Below the pieces are notes generated by a model. It saw only the letters and a list, made by a program, of their open reading frames with translations, did not search any database and was not told the origin of the DNA. From positions 1-36,760 of the forward strand of contig JAOZMC010000015.1 in assembly GCA_029934475.1 (NCBI GenBank): 36,760 nt of DNA, in the 5' to 3' direction. Shown piece after piece: positions 7,255 through 16,061 of the stretch (position 1 is its first letter; each line of letters starts with the position of its first letter). A program made the position numbers and the translations under genes. This stretch comes from Arcobacteraceae bacterium. GTDB lineage: Bacteria; Campylobacterota; Campylobacteria; Campylobacterales; Arcobacteraceae.

Positions 7255-8151
7255 ATGGATTTTCTCACTTTTATCCAACAGATAATCAACGGCATAAGTG
7301 TAGGCAGTATGTATGCACTTATCGCTATTGGTTATACTATGGTATATGGAGTTTTGCGACTTATCAATTTTGCCCATGGCGAGATCATGATGGTAGGTGC
7401 ATTTGTAGCATATAGTGCTATGGCTGTGCTTGGACTTACCTTGTTGCCGGCAGTTGCCGTAGCTATCGCAGTATCTGTGCTAGTAGGTGTCTTGACAGAT
7501 AAGATAGCATATAAACCTCTACGAGAAGCTCCTCGGATATCTTTGCTTATCACGGCTATAGGTATAAGCTTTTTACTACAAAACTCTATCAATGTATTTG
7601 CCGGTGGCACGGCTAAGTCGTTTCAAGTTCCGCCATTTTTTGATCATCTTATAGATATAAACGGTATCATATTTACCCCTACGGTCATCATAGTGCCTAT
7701 AGTTACTATGCTGTTGTTGGGTGTGTTGTTGTATGTGCTGTATAGGACAAAATACGGTATGGCTATACGAGCACTAGGCTTTGATATCAAGACAGTCTCT
7801 CTCATGGGAGTAGATGCAAACAAGATTATCATGCTAGTGTTTATCATAGGTTCATCACTGGCCGCTGTGGGTGGTATATTTTGGGCTTTGTCCTATCCAG
7901 TGCTCACTCCATATATGGGTATCATGATAGGTCTCAAGGCATTTGCCGCTGCGGTGCTAGGTGGTATCGGTAGTGTTAGTGGTGCTGTGTTGGGTGGATT
8001 TATACTAGGATTTACAGAAGTTATATTTGTAGCATTTTATCCAGAACTTGGTGGCTACAAAGATGCCATAGCGTTTGTATTTTTGATACTCGTTTTGCTA
8101 GTCAAGCCTAGTGGTATCATGGGTATAAACTTTGAAAAGAGTAGATTTTGA
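7255..8151 (+). CDS. livH: branched-chain amino-acid ABC transporter permease LivH
   Basis: 298 residues, polytopic inner-membrane protein. It carries the LivH signature VLRLINFAHGEIMMVGAF (about 34-51), the EAA-like loop around YGMAIRALGFD and the GLKAFAAAVLGGIGSVSGA block near the C-terminus. Length is usual for LivH. It pairs with LivM to form the pore. It begins 18 bases after livJ with no SD at normal distance (an AGG lies 14 bases upstream); a TAAAAT six bases before the ATG could be an internal -10. It overlaps livM by four bases (TTGA). Confidence 0.93.
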   Translation: MDFLTFIQQIINGISVGSMYALIAIGYTMVYGVLRLINFAHGEIMMVGAFVAYSAMAVLGLTLLPAVAVAIAVSVLVGVLTDKIAYKPLREAPRISLLITAIGISFLLQNSINVFAGGTAKSFQVPPFFDHLIDINGIIFTPTVIIVPIVTMLLLGVLLYVLYRTKYGMAIRALGFDIKTVSLMGVDANKIIMLVFIIGSSLAAVGGIFWALSYPVLTPYMGIMIGLKAFAAAVLGGIGSVSGAVLGGFILGFTEVIFVAFYPELGGYKDAIAFVFLILVLLVKPSGIMGINFEKSRF

Positions 8152-9188
8152 TAGATAAAATTAATATAAAACTAATACTATTTGTATCATTGGCGATACT
8201 GTTTATGGTCATAGCACAAAATAGTTTCGATGATTATACACTGAGGATTACCAACAACATAGCTATATTTATAATTCTAGCGACCTCTTATAACCTTATA
8301 AATGGTGTCACAGGACAATTTTCACTAGAACCAAACGGCTTCGTAGCTATAGGTGCTTATGTGACAGCTCTGGCACTACTAAGCGAGGAGATGAAGTTTG
8401 AACTTTTTCAGCTAGAAGACCCTAGCTGGTGGGTATTGGCTTTGGAGTTAAACTTGATACCAGCACTACTGCTATCTGGTATGGTGGCAGCGGTAGTTGC
8501 CGCGATGTTGGCTTTTCCTGTGTTTCGTGTACGAGGAGATTATCTAGCTATCGTGACATTGGGCTTTGGGTTTATTATCAAAGTGATCGCTATAAACTCA
8601 CCATCTGTCACAAACGGAGCTATAGGATTAAACGAAATACCATCACTTATCAATATCTACTGGACTGGTGGTATCGCTATCATCACGACTGTCATCATAC
8701 TAAATATCATATACTCCAAATACGGCCGGTCTATGAAAGCCGTCAGAGACGATGAAGATGCCGCACAGGCCATAGGCATAAACACTATGAAGATAAAGAC
8801 ATATGCCTTTACTACTTCTGCTTTTTTTGAAGGAGTTGGTGGTGGATTGTTGGCTATATTGTTGACTACTATTTCTCCTGATCTATTTCAGTTTTTCTTG
8901 ACTTTTCAGTTGTTGATTATCATCGTATTAGGTGGGCTGGGTTCTATGACTGGAGCTATCATAGGCACTGTGCTAGTAGTCGGTGGGACAGAGTGGCTAC
9001 GAATACTAGACGGACCTATCAGTGCCTTTGGCTATGACTTTGGAGCTCACCCGGGGCTTCGTATGGTTGTGTTTTCTGTGCTTTTGGTAGTGGTGATGTT
9101 GTATGCTAGAGAAGGAATCATGGGTAAAAGAGAGCTTGGAGATCTGTTTAAGAAAAAACCGAAACAGAAGGATACAGATGATACTTGA
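8148..9188 (+). CDS. livM: branched-chain amino-acid ABC transporter permease LivM
   Basis: 346 residues from a TTG start that overlaps the livH stop as TTGA, so translation is probably coupled. It has about nine membrane helices, the LivM block NGVTGQFSLEPNGFVAIGAY, the coupling loop SKYGRSMKAVRDDEDAAQAIGI and a C-terminal LGGLGSMTGAIIGT. The usual motif is GQxSLGHAAF; here GHA is replaced by EPN, so a ligand other than Leu/Ile/Val is possible. The last 25 residues are highly charged (Lys, Asp). It overlaps the livG start by 11 bases. Confidence 0.92.
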   Translation: MIDKINIKLILFVSLAILFMVIAQNSFDDYTLRITNNIAIFIILATSYNLINGVTGQFSLEPNGFVAIGAYVTALALLSEEMKFELFQLEDPSWWVLALELNLIPALLLSGMVAAVVAAMLAFPVFRVRGDYLAIVTLGFGFIIKVIAINSPSVTNGAIGLNEIPSLINIYWTGGIAIITTVIILNIIYSKYGRSMKAVRDDEDAAQAIGINTMKIKTYAFTTSAFFEGVGGGLLAILLTTISPDLFQFFLTFQLLIIIVLGGLGSMTGAIIGTVLVVGGTEWLRILDGPISAFGYDFGAHPGLRMVVFSVLLVVVMLYAREGIMGKRELGDLFKKKPKQKDTDDT

Positions 9189-9945
9189 GTTGAAAAATAT
9201 CACCAAAACATTTGGCGGTGTCAAAGCTATAGACAACCTCAGTTTAGGTGTCCAACAAAAGCAAATATATGGGCTGATAGGACCAAACGGTGCTGGCAAG
9301 ACTACTATATTTAACATAATCACTGGAAACTATAGTGCCACCAAAGGCGATGTGATATTTGACGATCAAAATATCACAAATATGAAAAACTACAAGATAG
9401 TCAGGCGAGGCATAGCTAGGACTTTTCAAAATATCCGGCTGTTTAAAAGCATGACCGTACTAGACAATCTGCTAGTAGGTATGGACAAAGATATCAAATA
9501 CACATACTTTGAGTCTATTTTTCGGTTGCCTAGATACTTTAAACACGAAGCATCGTCATATAAGTTTGCTATAGATTTGCTAGACAACTTAGGCATACTA
9601 CAGCACAAAGACGAGATAGCCACGAGTTTAAGCTATGGCATTCAACGAAAAGTAGAGATAGCCAGAGCTCTAGCTACCAAGCCAAAGATACTGCTACTAG
9701 ACGAGCCTGCCGCTGGTATGAATCCAAATGAAACCACTCAACTAGCCCAGCTGTTGTTTAAGATACGAGACGACTATGATATCTCTATACTACTCATAGA
9801 GCACGATATGAAGTTTGTAAATCATCTGTGCGACAAGGTGCTGGTGCTTGACTATGGCGAGACTATATTTTGTGGTGATATAAAAGATGCTATCAAAGAC
9901 AAAGAGGTCATCAAGGCTTATCTGGGGGATTTTAAACATGCTTAA
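9178..9945 (+). CDS. livG: branched-chain amino-acid ABC transporter ATP-binding protein LivG
   Basis: 255 residues from the ATG at 9178 (MILELKNITKTFGG), chosen because ABC domains normally start there and the upstream in-frame extension only reads livM sequence. Walker A is GPNGAGKTT (35-43), the signature region is SYGIQRKVEIARAL and Walker B is ILLLDEPAAGMNP, with the switch His in LIEHDM. The AAGMNP ending of Walker B is characteristic of LivG. An SD-like AGAAGGA lies upstream inside livM. Works with LivF as the ATPase heterodimer. Confidence 0.94.
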   Translation: MILELKNITKTFGGVKAIDNLSLGVQQKQIYGLIGPNGAGKTTIFNIITGNYSATKGDVIFDDQNITNMKNYKIVRRGIARTFQNIRLFKSMTVLDNLLVGMDKDIKYTYFESIFRLPRYFKHEASSYKFAIDLLDNLGILQHKDEIATSLSYGIQRKVEIARALATKPKILLLDEPAAGMNPNETTQLAQLLFKIRDDYDISILLIEHDMKFVNHLCDKVLVLDYGETIFCGDIKDAIKDKEVIKAYLGDFKHA

Positions 9946-10630
9946 CATATCCAATCTATCGGTTTATTATGGTCTAATAAAAGCTGTCAAAGATATCAAT
10001 ATAGAAGTAAAGACAGGCACTATAGTGTCGCTCATAGGCTCAAATGGTGCCGGCAAGACCTCTGCTTTGCACTCTATAGTCAACGATGTCAAAAAGACAG
10101 GCACAGTCCTATACGATGGTGTAGATATAGCAAAATACCCCACACACAAGATAATCCAGCAAAAGATAGCTCTAGTGCCGGAGGGTCGGCGAGTATTTAT
10201 AAACCTCACAGTAGATGAAAATCTAAAGATAGGTGCATACAACAATCCAAGCTATGGAGACCTCAAAGAGAAGATGTATGAGATGTTTCCACGACTTGTT
10301 GCCAAAAGAGACCAGCTAGCAGGGACTATGAGCGGTGGCGAACAGCAGATGCTAGCAATTGGACGAGCTTTGATGAGTGCGCCTAGACTTTTGATGTTGG
10401 ACGAACCAAGTTTAGGACTAGCACCAAATATAGTATCCGAGCTGTTTGGTATCATAGAACAGCTCAAAAAAGAGGGTATCACTATATTGCTAGTAGAACA
10501 AAATGCCTATGCGGCATTGAGTGTGAGCGACTGGACCTATGTGCTTGAAAATGGCGAAATAGTCATGAGTGATGTATCGTCTAAACTCATCAAAAGTGAC
10601 GAGATTATCAGCAAATACCTAGGTGGGTGA
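9938..10630 (+). CDS. livF: branched-chain amino-acid ABC transporter ATP-binding protein LivF
   Basis: 230 residues from the ATG at 9938 (MLNISNLSVYYG); GGGGG upstream serves as SD. The longer in-frame start only reads livG sequence. Walker A is GSNGAGKTS (34-42), the signature MSGGEQQMLAIGRAL and Walker B LLMLDEPSLGLAP, with VPEGRRVF between, all typical of LivF. It overlaps livG by eight bases and is the last gene of the operon. It converges on crcB with a 27-base gap that holds two copies of GGTGAGCTT but no clear terminator. Confidence 0.94.
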   Translation: MLNISNLSVYYGLIKAVKDINIEVKTGTIVSLIGSNGAGKTSALHSIVNDVKKTGTVLYDGVDIAKYPTHKIIQQKIALVPEGRRVFINLTVDENLKIGAYNNPSYGDLKEKMYEMFPRLVAKRDQLAGTMSGGEQQMLAIGRALMSAPRLLMLDEPSLGLAPNIVSELFGIIEQLKKEGITILLVEQNAYAALSVSDWTYVLENGEIVMSDVSSKLIKSDEIISKYLGG

Positions 10631-10657
10631 TTTTTAGAGGTGAGCTTAGGGTGAGCT

Positions 10658-11050
10658 TTAGTTTCCTAGCAATATGTTTGTAGCCCTAAACCCTATGAAA
10701 GCTAGCAAAAGCGAGCCAAATAGATTTATGGCTATATTTAAAACTGCCAACTCCCACGATGACTTGACTAGTAGCACAGTCTCTATAGCAAAAGTAGAAT
10801 AAGTAGTCAAACTTCCTAACAAACCTGTCATGAGCATTAGCTTGTAACTGTTTGATATATTTGTATAGACAAACAGAGCAAACAACACTCCAGCGACAAA
10901 ACTACCTAGCAGATTTACGATGATAGTCGCTAGTGATATGTGGTGGCTGTAGTTTTTTAGCATATATATATTTATAGCATATCGCATACTAGCTCCAACT
11001 GCACCACCAAATGCTACAGCGAAAAAATTGCCGATATTTAAACCTATCAA
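10658..11050 (-). CDS. crcB: fluoride ion channel CrcB/FluC
   Basis: 130 residues with four membrane helices. The family motifs are GGAVGASMRYAI near the N-terminus and GLLGSLTTYSTFAIE (about 77-92), the latter holding the TM3 break and the Phe/Thr/Ser residues that line the fluoride pore in Fluc channels. It works as a dual-topology dimer. The TTG start overlaps the TGA of the 377-residue gene (TTGA), so it is the last gene of a three-gene operon. No fluoride riboswitch fits in the 51-base gap before that operon, so regulation is not evident. Confidence 0.92.
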   Translation of the reverse strand: MIGLNIGNFFAVAFGGAVGASMRYAINIYMLKNYSHHISLATIIVNLLGSFVAGVLFALFVYTNISNSYKLMLMTGLLGSLTTYSTFAIETVLLVKSSWELAVLNIAINLFGSLLLAFIGFRATNILLGN

Positions 11051-12180
11051 AACAACAATCCCCTTAGTATTTGAGAGATAAGATCAAACGAAAGATATAT
11101 GCCGAGCGATATAAATAAAAGTGCGATTATACCTTTTGGTTTGAAAAAGTTGAACTTAAAAAATTTAAACAACTTGTATTTTATGTCGTTTCCACCATAC
11201 ATATAGCTTGTCAAGTCACATCTAATACCAACATAATAGACCATGCTCCATACAAAAGCAACAAAAATAAACATATCAAACCTATCAAATTCCATATGAA
11301 AGAACTGTAAAAGTGAGTATTTCTCTATCTTGTAAAATGGATTTAAAACTATATTTGTAGCGATAAACAAAGCGGTTATAGTCAAGGCTGTGGCTTTAAA
11401 GTGTATTGCCAAGCTCTCTTTTTTTTCTCGTTTGTTTATGGTTGATTGTAAATTGTCCTTGATATTGTGTGCTATTTTTATGTTATTGTCTGAGTCTTTA
11501 ATTTTAAACAAAAGAACAAATGTATTCATATATGATATATATCCAGCAACATCATCTATTGATATATTTTGATATAATTTAGTTTTGCAACCTTTTAAAA
11601 ATTTAGCATTTCTTTCTATAAGCTTGATATGCGTTAGCATACTATTTAATATCTTTTGTGGTTTGAAGCTTTTGTGTGTTATTTTGATAGCTGTGTCTAT
11701 CTTTTGTCTGTGGTTGTCTCCGTGAACTATAGATTTCAATATCACAAAAATTGATTGTTTTATAGTTTTGAGATTATTTATTTGAAATTTTTTATCTATA
11801 TTGTCTATATTTGTAAACTTAAACCTTGTTTTGCCATCTGTCTTTATATTAAATATAACTAGATATTTGATACTATTTTTATATGACAAATCAATAGTGC
11901 CGACTATTGAGTCTTTCTTTTTGGTTAGTTTTATTTCTACATCTGGAAAATGCTCTTTTTTATTATTTATGATTTTATTGTATAGTCGTGAACAATAGGA
12001 CGAATCAGACAATAGTTGTATCTCTTTTAACGAAATATGCTTTGTGTTGGTTTTTTCATCGTAAATGTAAGTAAATTTAGGATAATTTCTTTCTATACTT
12101 TTTGTGTCTATAAAGTCAAAATTGATATAGCCCAGATTTGTAGGTATCCACCCATACCATTTGTTATGCAAGCAGACCAA
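11047..12180 (-). CDS. unknown 377-residue protein, cytoplasmic N-terminal region and C-terminal membrane helices
   Basis: I do not recognise the family. The first 250 residues are polar and rich in Lys, Ile and Asn with no signal peptide; a WYGWIPTNLGYI block lies near the start. The C-terminal 125 residues have three hydrophobic segments, around ALTITALFIATNIVL, MFIFVAFVWSMVYYVGI and GIIALLFISLGIYLSF. The start is TTG at 12180, overlapping the upstream 85-residue gene by 17 bases with a poor SD, so the exact start is uncertain. Placed between a small membrane protein and crcB in one operon. It is slightly more AT-rich and more Lys/Ile-rich than the housekeeping genes downstream, which may mean weaker constraint or later acquisition. 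Confidence 0.7.
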   Translation of the reverse strand: MVCLHNKWYGWIPTNLGYINFDFIDTKSIERNYPKFTYIYDEKTNTKHISLKEIQLLSDSSYCSRLYNKIINNKKEHFPDVEIKLTKKKDSIVGTIDLSYKNSIKYLVIFNIKTDGKTRFKFTNIDNIDKKFQINNLKTIKQSIFVILKSIVHGDNHRQKIDTAIKITHKSFKPQKILNSMLTHIKLIERNAKFLKGCKTKLYQNISIDDVAGYISYMNTFVLLFKIKDSDNNIKIAHNIKDNLQSTINKREKKESLAIHFKATALTITALFIATNIVLNPFYKIEKYSLLQFFHMEFDRFDMFIFVAFVWSMVYYVGIRCDLTSYMYGGNDIKYKLFKFFKFNFFKPKGIIALLFISLGIYLSFDLISQILRGLLF

Positions 12181-12421
12181 TATCGCAAAGTTCTGCTTGT
12201 CTTATAAACTTTTTTTGTTTTGTTTTTCTGTTTTCTATAAGGGCAATACCTTCTGTATAAACTCTACCTTGTGATCTCCAGCCTTTTGGCTTCTCGTTAT
12301 ATTTAAATAAATATCTATCTGCTTCATCTTTCATGAAGCTATCTTTTCTATTTTTTATAAAACTTAAAAGCATATCGCACCCTATGATTATAAAAAATAT
12401 ACCTATTAGACTTGTCAACAT
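12164..12421 (-). CDS. small unknown membrane-anchored protein
   Basis: 85 residues. One hydrophobic N-terminal helix (LTSLIGIFFIIIGCDMLLSFI) is followed by a basic, polar tail containing YNEKPKGWRSQGRVYTEG and EKR/KQKK clusters. The start is well supported: SD CAAGGAG, six bases, then ATG, with TATAAT upstream. It is the first gene of an operon with the 377-residue unknown gene and crcB. Family not recognised; the likely topology is a single-span protein with a cytoplasmic tail. Confidence 0.65.
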   Translation of the reverse strand: MLTSLIGIFFIIIGCDMLLSFIKNRKDSFMKDEADRYLFKYNEKPKGWRSQGRVYTEGIALIENRKTKQKKFIRQAELCDIGLLA

Positions 12422-12445
12422 CTACTTCTCCTTGAAAACTTTATG

Positions 12446-12451
12446 ATTATA
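12446..12451 (-). promoter_or_regulatory. -10 box for the 85-residue/377-residue/crcB operon
   Basis: On the minus strand AGTATAATCAT lies 24 bases before the ATG at 12421, followed by a strong SD (CAAGGAGAAGTAG then ATG). It falls in the only gap between tmk and this operon, so it marks a separate transcription unit. Confidence 0.55.
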
Positions 12452-12472
12452 CTAAAAATTTCTTAAACCTAC

Positions 12473-13057
12473 TCAATCTTTTGATATTCTGCCGAGATTT
12501 ACATATTCTTGGACTTTTCTAGCGATGGTCTCTTTGTCTAGTGAAGCATCTAGGATTATATGGTCTATACCCAATATCTTTATGGCTTTTGATATATTGT
12601 CTTGTATCTGTAACAGATATTCTACTCCTCGTTGTTCTATCTTGTCGTGAGATTTTTCGCCTAGTCTCTTTTGTAGTTCATTTTTACTTAACTTTAGAAA
12701 TATTACTTTTGTAGGCAGCAACCCATCGCAGCTAAGCTTGTTTAGTTGGACAGCTTTTTCTATATCTATATTGACAGCATATGCTATACCACTGATGAGC
12801 GATCTGTCTGTGATAATTGTGTCATTTTTGAGCTGTTTTAGGTCGTGTATATGCTCTGCTCTGTCGCTCAAAAACAGAAAAAACTCAGCATAGCTAGAGT
12901 TGATATGCTCATGTAGTAGTATATCTCGTATACTCCTGCCTAGTTTTGTGCCACCTGGTTCTTGAGTAAAATATGCTTGTGGATATCTCCGCTTTAATAT
13001 ATCTATCTGTGTAGATTTACCAGAAGTATCAACTCCCTCTATGGCGATGTATCGCAT
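12473..13057 (-). CDS. tmk: thymidylate kinase
   Basis: 194 residues. The P-loop GVDTSGKST (8-16), the DRS motif in TDRSLISGIAYA that contacts the dTMP phosphate, and a LID region around RLGEKSHDKIEQRG are all present. It phosphorylates dTMP to dTDP in the cytoplasm. Length is near the family norm. SD AAGGATATTT precedes the ATG. It overlaps coaD by 29 bases, an arrangement common in Campylobacterota (coaD-tmk), and is the last gene of the yajC-secDF operon. Confidence 0.95.
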   Translation of the reverse strand: MRYIAIEGVDTSGKSTQIDILKRRYPQAYFTQEPGGTKLGRSIRDILLHEHINSSYAEFFLFLSDRAEHIHDLKQLKNDTIITDRSLISGIAYAVNIDIEKAVQLNKLSCDGLLPTKVIFLKLSKNELQKRLGEKSHDKIEQRGVEYLLQIQDNISKAIKILGIDHIILDASLDKETIARKVQEYVNLGRISKD

Positions 13058-13517
13058 AAATATCCTTTGATATCTCTTTAGGGACTAGGTGTTCGAACTT
13101 ACCATCAAACCGTATAAGCTCTCTTATGATAGATGAACTTATAAAAACATTTTTAACTTTTGGCATGAAAAACAGAGTCTGTAGGTCTTTGTTTAGAGAA
13201 TTGTTTGCATATCCCATCTGAAACTCATATTCAAAATCACTCACAGCCCGAAGCCCTCGTATTATGTGCAAGATACCAAGCGATGAAGCTAGATCTACTA
13301 GCAGATTGTCAAATGCCACTACTTTGATATTTTGCAAACCCGCCAGAGCATTTTTCGCCATCTTGACTCTGTCATCTATATTAAACATAGGGTGTTTGTT
13401 TTGACTGACCGCCACAGCTACCACAACTTCATCAAACACACTAAGTGATGCTTTGATGATATCTATATGCCCTATAGTTATAGGGTCAAATGTGCCACTA
13501 TATAGAGCTTTTCTCAT
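13029..13517 (-). CDS. coaD: phosphopantetheine adenylyltransferase
   Basis: 162 residues. The nucleotidyltransferase motif SGTFDPITIGHIDI (6-19) contains the TxGH catalytic pair, and ISSSIIRE near residue 128 is the conserved ISSTxxR-like loop. It makes dephospho-CoA from 4'-phosphopantetheine and ATP. It begins four bases after the secF stop with no SD; a TATATA five bases before the ATG is present but overlaps the secF stop, so coupling from secF is at least as likely as an own promoter. Confidence 0.95.
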   Translation of the reverse strand: MRKALYSGTFDPITIGHIDIIKASLSVFDEVVVAVAVSQNKHPMFNIDDRVKMAKNALAGLQNIKVVAFDNLLVDLASSLGILHIIRGLRAVSDFEYEFQMGYANNSLNKDLQTLFFMPKVKNVFISSSIIRELIRFDGKFEHLVPKEISKDIYAIHRHRGS

Positions 13518-13521
13518 ACTG

Positions 13522-14493
13522 CTATATAGTGCCTTGTTCGAACTGAGCTCGCAATCTATCTTTTTCTTGTTGTTGTTTGAGTTTCAATGCTAGCATTTTT
13601 TTGTAGTTTGTTATAGAGAAGTTAAGCTGTATCAATATAGCAGAAGCTACAAATATAGATGAATATGTCCCCACGATGATCCCTACAAGTAGAGTAAAGC
13701 TAAAGCCACTGATGATCTCGCCACCAAACATATATAGAGTAAAAACCACGAAAAATGTAGTCAACGATGTGAGTGTAGTCCTAGTCAGTGTCCTAGATAC
13801 GCTGTCATTTATCACTACATCTAGTTTGTCGGTCTTCGCTCCTGCTATACCCTCTCGTATCCTGTCAAACACTATGATAGTATCATTGAGAGAGTATCCT
13901 AGTATCGTCAATATAGCTGCTAGTATGTCAAGATTGATATCTATAGCCAACAGCGATAGAGCTCCCATAGCTATAGATATATCATGCACCAAAGCTACCA
14001 CCGAAGCTAAAGCAAATCGCCACTGAAATCGCCACGATACATATAGCAGTATGACAAATATAGACAATACAACAGCCATGATACCTTTGTTTCGTAGCTC
14101 TCCGCCTACCTTTGGTCCTACCATATCTACTTTTCGTATCTCAAACTCTCCTGTGTCAGCTAAAGCTTTGGATACTTCGTCTCCTATGTCGTTTGATATA
14201 TTTTTGGTGCTTGTAGGTATCTTTATAGAGACCTCATCGTCTGCTCCAAAATAGGACACGATAGTGCCGTCAAACTGGCTATGTTCTCTCAGTTTCGCTC
14301 GTATTTTGTCTATAGGAGCATTGCTAGTATATTTGACCTGCACTGTAGTACCACCTGTAAAGTCTATACCAAAGTTCAAGCCCTTTGTAGACAACAAAAC
14401 AAGCGAACCAATCACCAGCACCAAAGATATCGACAACGACAACTTTCTTTTTCCCATAAAGTCATAACTTTTGTATTTTTTAAAAAATTCCAT
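13522..14493 (-). CDS. secF: protein translocase subunit SecF
   Basis: 323 residues from the ATG at 14493, which overlaps the secD stop as TAATG; a start 18 bases further up is open but would read into secD. It has six membrane helices, the first followed by LNFGIDFTGGTTVQVKY (the D1 motif of SecF), and the conserved late block GYSLNDTIIVFDRIRE. SecD and SecF form the proton-driven RND-type complex that helps complete Sec-dependent export. The C-terminus is rich in Gln, Lys and Arg. Confidence 0.95.
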   Translation of the reverse strand: MEFFKKYKSYDFMGKRKLSLSISLVLVIGSLVLLSTKGLNFGIDFTGGTTVQVKYTSNAPIDKIRAKLREHSQFDGTIVSYFGADDEVSIKIPTSTKNISNDIGDEVSKALADTGEFEIRKVDMVGPKVGGELRNKGIMAVVLSIFVILLYVSWRFQWRFALASVVALVHDISIAMGALSLLAIDINLDILAAILTILGYSLNDTIIVFDRIREGIAGAKTDKLDVVINDSVSRTLTRTTLTSLTTFFVVFTLYMFGGEIISGFSFTLLVGIIVGTYSSIFVASAILIQLNFSITNYKKMLALKLKQQQEKDRLRAQFEQGTI

Positions 14494-16061
14494 TATTTTA
14501 TCCCGAACCATTTTCTTAAATTGTTTGCTTTTGCCATATTTGGCATGAGAGTATGATATATCCCATGAGTGCCTAGTATAGCTGTGAGCATAGAAGCTAA
14601 TATACCTATAGATATAGTTACCGCAAACCCTTTGATAGGTCCTGTGCCATATACATATAGTATCACCGCTACTAGCAAGGTGGTGATGTTGGCATCCAGT
14701 ATAGCACTCATGGCATTGTTGTAGCCGTGAGTTATACTATACGATATAGAGTTGCCTGTCTTTAGCAGTTCTCTCACTCTCTCGTTTATGATGACATTGG
14801 CATCTACAGCCATACCCACCGTCAGCACGATACCAGCCATACCAGGTAGTGTCAAAGTCGCTCCAAACATTGCCATGACCGCTATGATTATAAATATATT
14901 TGCTACAAGTGCCACATTTGCTATGATACCTGCATATCCATAATAGATCACCATAAACAGGATGACTAGCATAAATCCTACTAGCAGTGCCAGTATAGAT
15001 GACCGCACACTATCAGCACCTAGACTAGGTCCTACACTTCGTTTCTCTAGCAACACTACAGGAGCCTGCAAAGCTCCGCTTCGCAAAGCTATAGCTACAT
15101 TGCCAGCTTCATGGACTGTAAATCCGCCGCTTATCTGTCCGCTACCGCCACCTATTCGCTCTCGTATTACAGGAGCAGAATATACCAAGCCATCTAACAC
15201 GACAGCCAGTCTCACACCTACATTTTTGCCAGTAAAGTCTCCAAATATCCTAGCACCTGTGGCATCTAGCTTGAAGTTTATGATGGGTTGGTTGTTTTGG
15301 TCAAATGCTACAGAAGCATCGGTGATCTGTGAGCCAGTCAGTAGTGGCACTGCTTTTAGGAGATATTTTGTCTCGTTGCTATCTGATGATGGCAATATCA
15401 CATCGCCGTGATTTTTGACATCCTCTTGTGATATAGTATATACTTGATCGGCTCTTTGTTCATCAACTGTCATCATCTCTAGCTGTGCTGGTTTGGCTAT
15501 AAGTTCTCTAGCTCTTTGCTCCTCTTCAACCGTCTTGATACCAGGTAGTCCTACAGATATATCAGTAGGACCTTGTCTGGTGACCGATGGTTCTGCTAGT
15601 CCGAACTGATCCAGACGATTTCGTATCGTCTCTACCACTTGTGAGACAGCTTTGTCTTTGATATTTGCTTGCTCTATCTCGTCTATAGTTATCTTGTATC
15701 GCAGGTCGTCGTCTTTGACAAACTTCAACCCAGCATTGGCACTTAGCATCTTTTCTATAGTCTCTATCTCATCACTATCAAGTAGCAAAAAACCGAAACT
15801 ATAATCCTCTATGATAAGCTCCTCTATAAGTATAGAGCTATCATCTGCAAAATACTTGACAGAGGATGCTATGGACTTGATCTTCGACACCACTGCCTTG
15901 TCTGTCTGGACTCCTAGTAGCATATGCAAGCCACCTTGCAAGTCTAGTCCTAGTGAGATTTTCTTGCCTCCACTTGTCTGCAAAAATGACGGTAAAGAAA
16001 ATGCTACAGCTGCTATCAAGGCTATAGCAAATATGACTATACGATAATTTATCCTATTCAT
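14493..16061 (-). CDS. secD: protein translocase subunit SecD
   Basis: 522 residues. The N-terminal helix is followed by LGLDLQGGLHMLLG, then the large periplasmic P1 domain (about 50-340), then five helices with GMAVDANVIINERVRELL in TM4-5, where the Asp takes part in proton coupling. Length is usual for Campylobacterota SecD. It overlaps yajC by four bases (ATGA) and secF by one (TAATG), so the three are translationally coupled. Confidence 0.96.
   Translation of the reverse strand: MNRINYRIVIFAIALIAAVAFSLPSFLQTSGGKKISLGLDLQGGLHMLLGVQTDKAVVSKIKSIASSVKYFADDSSILIEELIIEDYSFGFLLLDSDEIETIEKMLSANAGLKFVKDDDLRYKITIDEIEQANIKDKAVSQVVETIRNRLDQFGLAEPSVTRQGPTDISVGLPGIKTVEEEQRARELIAKPAQLEMMTVDEQRADQVYTISQEDVKNHGDVILPSSDSNETKYLLKAVPLLTGSQITDASVAFDQNNQPIINFKLDATGARIFGDFTGKNVGVRLAVVLDGLVYSAPVIRERIGGGSGQISGGFTVHEAGNVAIALRSGALQAPVVLLEKRSVGPSLGADSVRSSILALLVGFMLVILFMVIYYGYAGIIANVALVANIFIIIAVMAMFGATLTLPGMAGIVLTVGMAVDANVIINERVRELLKTGNSISYSITHGYNNAMSAILDANITTLLVAVILYVYGTGPIKGFAVTISIGILASMLTAILGTHGIYHTLMPNMAKANNLRKWFGIK

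Noticed and set aside
9103-9177. Longer start for LivG
   Set aside because: The extra 25 residues read livM codons in another frame, and the conserved ABC domain begins at 9178.
9887-9937. Longer start for LivF
   Set aside because: The extension reads livG in another frame; the conserved domain starts at 9938 with GGGGG upstream as SD.
10638-10658. Two copies of GGTGAGCTT between livF and crcB
   Set aside because: Too short and lacks inverted symmetry; no basis for terminator or operator.
12422-12472. Fluoride riboswitch before the crcB operon
   Set aside because: The gap is only 51 bases and the promoter and SD occupy most of it, so the aptamer would not fit.
14494-14511. Longer start for SecF
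   Set aside because: It would overlap secD further; the ATG at 14493 gives the classical TAATG junction and the usual SecF start.
14281-14556. 91-codon plus-strand frame across the secF/secD junction
   Set aside because: Antisense to two strongly conserved proteins, no SD, no family-like features.
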